DNA from: Chrysomallon squamiferum
Taxonomy: Eukaryota; Mollusca; Gastropoda; Neomphalida; Peltospiridae
Assembly: GCA_012295275.1 (NCBI GenBank)
Contig: CM022676.1
Location: forward strand, 7,635,107 to 7,699,106
Direction: 5' to 3'
Length of the DNA: 64,000 bases
Shown here in pieces: positions 61,831 through 64,000 of this stretch. Position numbers and translations under genes: made by a program. The notes under the pieces were generated by a model, which saw only the letters and a list, made by a program, of their open reading frames with translations, did no database searches and was not told where the DNA came from. Every line of letters starts with the position of its first letter. Within the stretch, counting starts at the first letter, position 1.

Positions 61831-62316
61831 CTATTGTAGTTGTTGTTGTTGCTGTTGTTGTTTTTGTAGGAAAAAAGAAACCAATTTCGAACCAAGAAAG
61901 GTAAATTAATTCATATATTTGTATTACTTTTCTATCTGTAAATATATTTATGTATTTATACACGTAGGCACTTCTCTCTGTCTGTCTCAATGTGTCTATG
62001 TATCTATGTTTCTTGTGCGTGTATGTACGTATGTCTGTATGTGTATATATACGTGTACGTAGGTAATATATGTATGTCACATGCACATATGTATGTATAT
62101 ATTTATGTATGTGTGTATGTCTCCATGTATATGTGTTTGTATAGTATGTATAAAAGTATGTGTGTTTGCTTTCCTTTGTTCGTACTTGGATTATTACATC
62201 AGTGTATATGTAATATATATTATTCACTTTTGAACCAAAATTACTTCTTGTGCGTGTGTTAAATTTCAGAATCAGCACAAATCAACAAGCTTTCTACAGT
62301 GTTGTTCCGGATTCTG
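57323..62316 (+). CDS. R5: compact one-Ig receptor, 3' end outside the window
   Basis: Signal exon 57,323-57,380 or 59,355-59,412, Ig exon 59,750-60,058, membrane exon 61,242-61,358, juxtamembrane exon 61,870-61,900 and small tyrosine exon 62,270-62,316 join in frame. No exon for Ig domains 2-4 exists. Intron sequence resembling that after R3 Ig exon 3 and Ig exon 4 begins near 60,600, so the middle was deleted, but phase 1 ends keep the join in frame. The small exon encodes ISTNQQAFYSVVPDS. No tail exon is found before 64,000; a leftover tail-exon donor (ACAGTAAGTGAACTGATATTA) is at 63,780. Tails may lie beyond the window. Confidence 0.68.
57580..57835. repeat. 43-base minisatellite in R5 intron 1, about six units
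   Basis: Units with TGATTACGTTGAT and CATTAATACAGTGAATT. Same monomer family as in R1-R4. Confidence 0.85.
58808..58850. repeat. (AC)n microsatellite
   Basis: About 42 bases of AC dinucleotide. The surrounding 57,840-59,340 stretch holds no exon; it contains weak TATAC satellite sequence (58,370-58,620) and CATA tracts. Confidence 0.9.
59355..59412 (+). CDS. R5 signal exon 2
   Basis: Encodes MICNIFCVFVLLGFVLYVQ. The last exon base is T instead of G, so the junction codon becomes Cys (TGT) instead of Gly, adding a cysteine near the signal cleavage region. The GTATGT donor is intact. It is the closest signal exon to Ig exon 1 (337-base intron). Confidence 0.65.
59750..60058 (+). CDS. R5 Ig exon 1 (V-like, three of four cysteines lost)
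   Basis: 309 bases with an open frame. Only FIC remains: the GxC, FxC and WRC cysteines have become GPF, FFR and WRY. ITWFVNN and NNT are kept. If translated, the domain would lack both disulfides seen in R3. Confidence 0.75.
60745..60835. repeat. (ATGT)n microsatellite
   Basis: About 90 bases of GTAT/ATGT tetranucleotide with one TATA interruption. Confidence 0.95.
61242..61358 (+). CDS. R5 transmembrane exon
   Basis: 117 bases, phase 1-1. Stalk AAEFSSQFGVVFSSG, hydrophobic helix (about FGTCFVLFVIAITVVVLFL) and basic RRKR. Confidence 0.8.
61755..61832. repeat. (AGT)n microsatellite
   Basis: About 78 bases of AGT trinucleotide with single interruptions, shortly before the R5 juxtamembrane exon. 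Confidence 0.93.
61870..61900 (+). CDS. R5 juxtamembrane exon
   Basis: 31 bases encoding RKKKPISNQE, phase 2 end at GTAAAT, the same length as in R3. Confidence 0.7.
62270..62316 (+). CDS. R5 small tyrosine exon (FYSVV)
   Basis: 47 bases between AATTTCAG and GTAAGT. In the phase set by the 31-base exon it encodes ISTNQQAFYSVVPDS, a YxxV motif. An AC microsatellite follows as in R1 and R3. Confidence 0.7.
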
Positions 62317-62356
62317 GTAAGTTCGCACACACACTCACACGTACACACACTTACAT

Positions 62357-62357
<1 letters not shown>

Positions 62358-62412
<55 letters not shown>
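62358..62412. repeat. (AC)n(TA)n microsatellite
   Basis: AC dinucleotide passing into a short TA run. Confidence 0.92.
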
Positions 62413-62413
<1 letters not shown>

Positions 62414-62994
62414 AACAAACACACATTTACATGAACACAAACAAAACACACACATACACACTTACATACATATATACACAGATATATATAGCGATGATTA
62501 CCATCGGTTATTGATCAACCTTTTTAAGGTTGTCTTCATGGCCGAACTGTAGTATCTTACACCTTCGGAATACGGGCAAATGGGTGCCATACCTCCTAGT
62601 CTCGTCAGTGGCTTCTGACGGGTTTTGTCAGGTCGTGGTTGGACTTTTTTCTTCATAAGACAGGGCGAGAATATTGTCTATCTGCAGAGTCTAAACAGAA
62701 GTATATAAGAGAATATTCAAATCCTAAAATACACAACCATACATACAAATACATACATATATATATAAACATACATATTTTCATAGACACATTTATATAT
62801 ATACATATATACATATGCATATATTCACTTACATACCATACACATAAATACACGATAATTTTCATACATGTTTGCACAGATAGATATGCATAGAGCGACA
62901 GATAAAAGTATATTTCAAAAAATATACACTTAAACAAATTATGTAAAATAATAATAAAATAATAATAATAATAATAATAAATTATAAAAAAAAT

Positions 62995-63102
<108 letters not shown>

Positions 63103-63161
63103 GTCGACATAACACAAAATAAGTTACGAGTTAGAACTGTTTGTCACAAATAAGATATTAT

Positions 63162-63413
63162 GGATGAAGTTGACATTCAAGTCGCCATATGTTTTGACCA
63201 ACCTGGCCATATACTGGACGATCATTTTGAAATAATCCCAATAGAGCAAACTGATATTCTCAGTCCAGAAACTGAAACTGACCTGTTCAGACTCGAATGA
63301 GAAGCGTTTTCCATACGCACATTACAACCACAAAAACCATTTGGAATAAATATTGAATCGGGAAAATATAAAGAGATTTAAAATATTTTTCCCATACATT
63401 TACGACGGCAGCA
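63162..63413 (+). mobile_element. Retroelement-derived fragment, copy 3, degenerate
   Basis: Clearly the same fragment as at 21,864 and 23,575 (ATGGATGAAGTTGACATT start, GACGATCATTTTGAAATAATC) but with a TGA stop at 63,298-63,300 and small insertions later. It shows that the R5 3' region derives from the same ancestral tail intron. Confidence 0.5.
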
Positions 63414-63499
63414 ACATTGACATTGGTAAAAATTGTGAAGGAATAAGATTTTAATTTATAGACGACTACGATGAAAAATCGTAATACAGCATTTCCTGT

Positions 63500-64000
63500 C
63501 ATAGCTTACAGGAAAAACCGAAATCAAGTCTAAAGGAATTTTTGTTTATAACTAAGTTTCTGAATAACATGCTTGTAACGAGTCGTTTCCGAAGCATTTG
63601 CGAATTTATTCAGTAAAAGGTATGGAAATGTTTTCAAGTGATATATTATTTTTTCCGATTTTTTTCCCGAATCCCTACAGAGAAAATTGAATACATATAT
63701 ACATATAAGCACACACAAACGTACATGCATGCATGTATATATATATTTAATGTACAGATGGGCATATGTGTGTGAGTGTGACAGTAAGTGAACTGATATT
63801 AACTAATGGTAGAGAAAAAAACAAATATTGTTGTTTAATCATATACTATGTAAGGCACTTTTATGAAAAATTAAACAAGGTTAATGAAATCTTAGGCTAA
63901 ATTCAGTAGAGAACAAATCAAAACTGAATATCAAATCCGAACTAACCTGGACTGTTGTTCCTAAAATGTTGTGCGCTTTCATATGCAAATAAATAAATAA
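63500..64000. other. R5 tail-intron sequence at the window edge
   Basis: I see no exon. The stretch parallels 22,220-22,480 and then, from 63,780, the sequence just after R1 tail exons (GTAAGTGAACTGATATTA). Only the last few bases of a tail exon precede that donor. Confidence 0.6.

Overview
The window looks like nuclear DNA of an invertebrate animal. It is AT-rich and packed with microsatellites. Genes have short exons with GT-AG introns, and many exons are near-identical duplicates. The immunoglobulin (Ig) domain style (exons opening Asp-Gly-Pro, with CxxDC and NPDT signatures) recalls mollusc and other lophotrochozoan Ig receptors, but I cannot fix the species. All coordinates come from reading frames, splice signals and comparison between copies inside the window; there is no transcript evidence.

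Layout. (1) 1,053-3,803, plus strand: a small secreted-peptide gene with a signal exon, four cysteine-rich knottin-like modules split by dibasic sites, and a stop supplied by a decayed fifth module. (2) 6,512-9,191, minus strand: a complete four-exon gene for a 210-residue single-pass membrane protein. (3) 11,495-64,000: a tandem cluster of related Ig-domain receptor loci, called R1 to R5 here, with one inverted pseudogene fragment. R1 (12,167-25,056) has five tandem promoter/signal-exon modules, three usable Ig exons and one decayed Ig exon. R2 (27,263-34,236) keeps a signal exon and four tail exons but no Ig or membrane exon. R3 (36,890-46,576) is complete: four Ig domains, a transmembrane helix and three tail exons. 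R4 (48,320-51,230) is a deletion remnant. A minus-strand remnant lies at 52,111-54,386. R5 (57,323 to beyond the window) has two signal exons, one Ig exon and a transmembrane exon.

How the parts fit. Almost every receptor exon begins and ends in phase 1, so exons can be skipped, duplicated or exchanged without a frameshift. The tail exons are copies of one 105-base unit. In its best form the unit encodes YxxL-x8-YxxL, which matches the spacing of an ITAM; other copies have lost one or both tyrosines. A 47-base exon before the tails adds another tyrosine (YSVV, YYTV) and its length decides whether the tail frame is reached. The overall picture is a rapidly duplicating and decaying family of cell-surface Ig receptors with phosphotyrosine signalling tails, architecturally reminiscent of invertebrate allorecognition or immune receptor clusters. 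That role is inference.

The rest of the window is mostly simple repeats, a 43-base minisatellite family found in intron 1 of the receptor loci, a Tc1/mariner transposase fragment, three copies of a retroelement-like fragment and one short inverted-repeat element inserted in an Ig exon.
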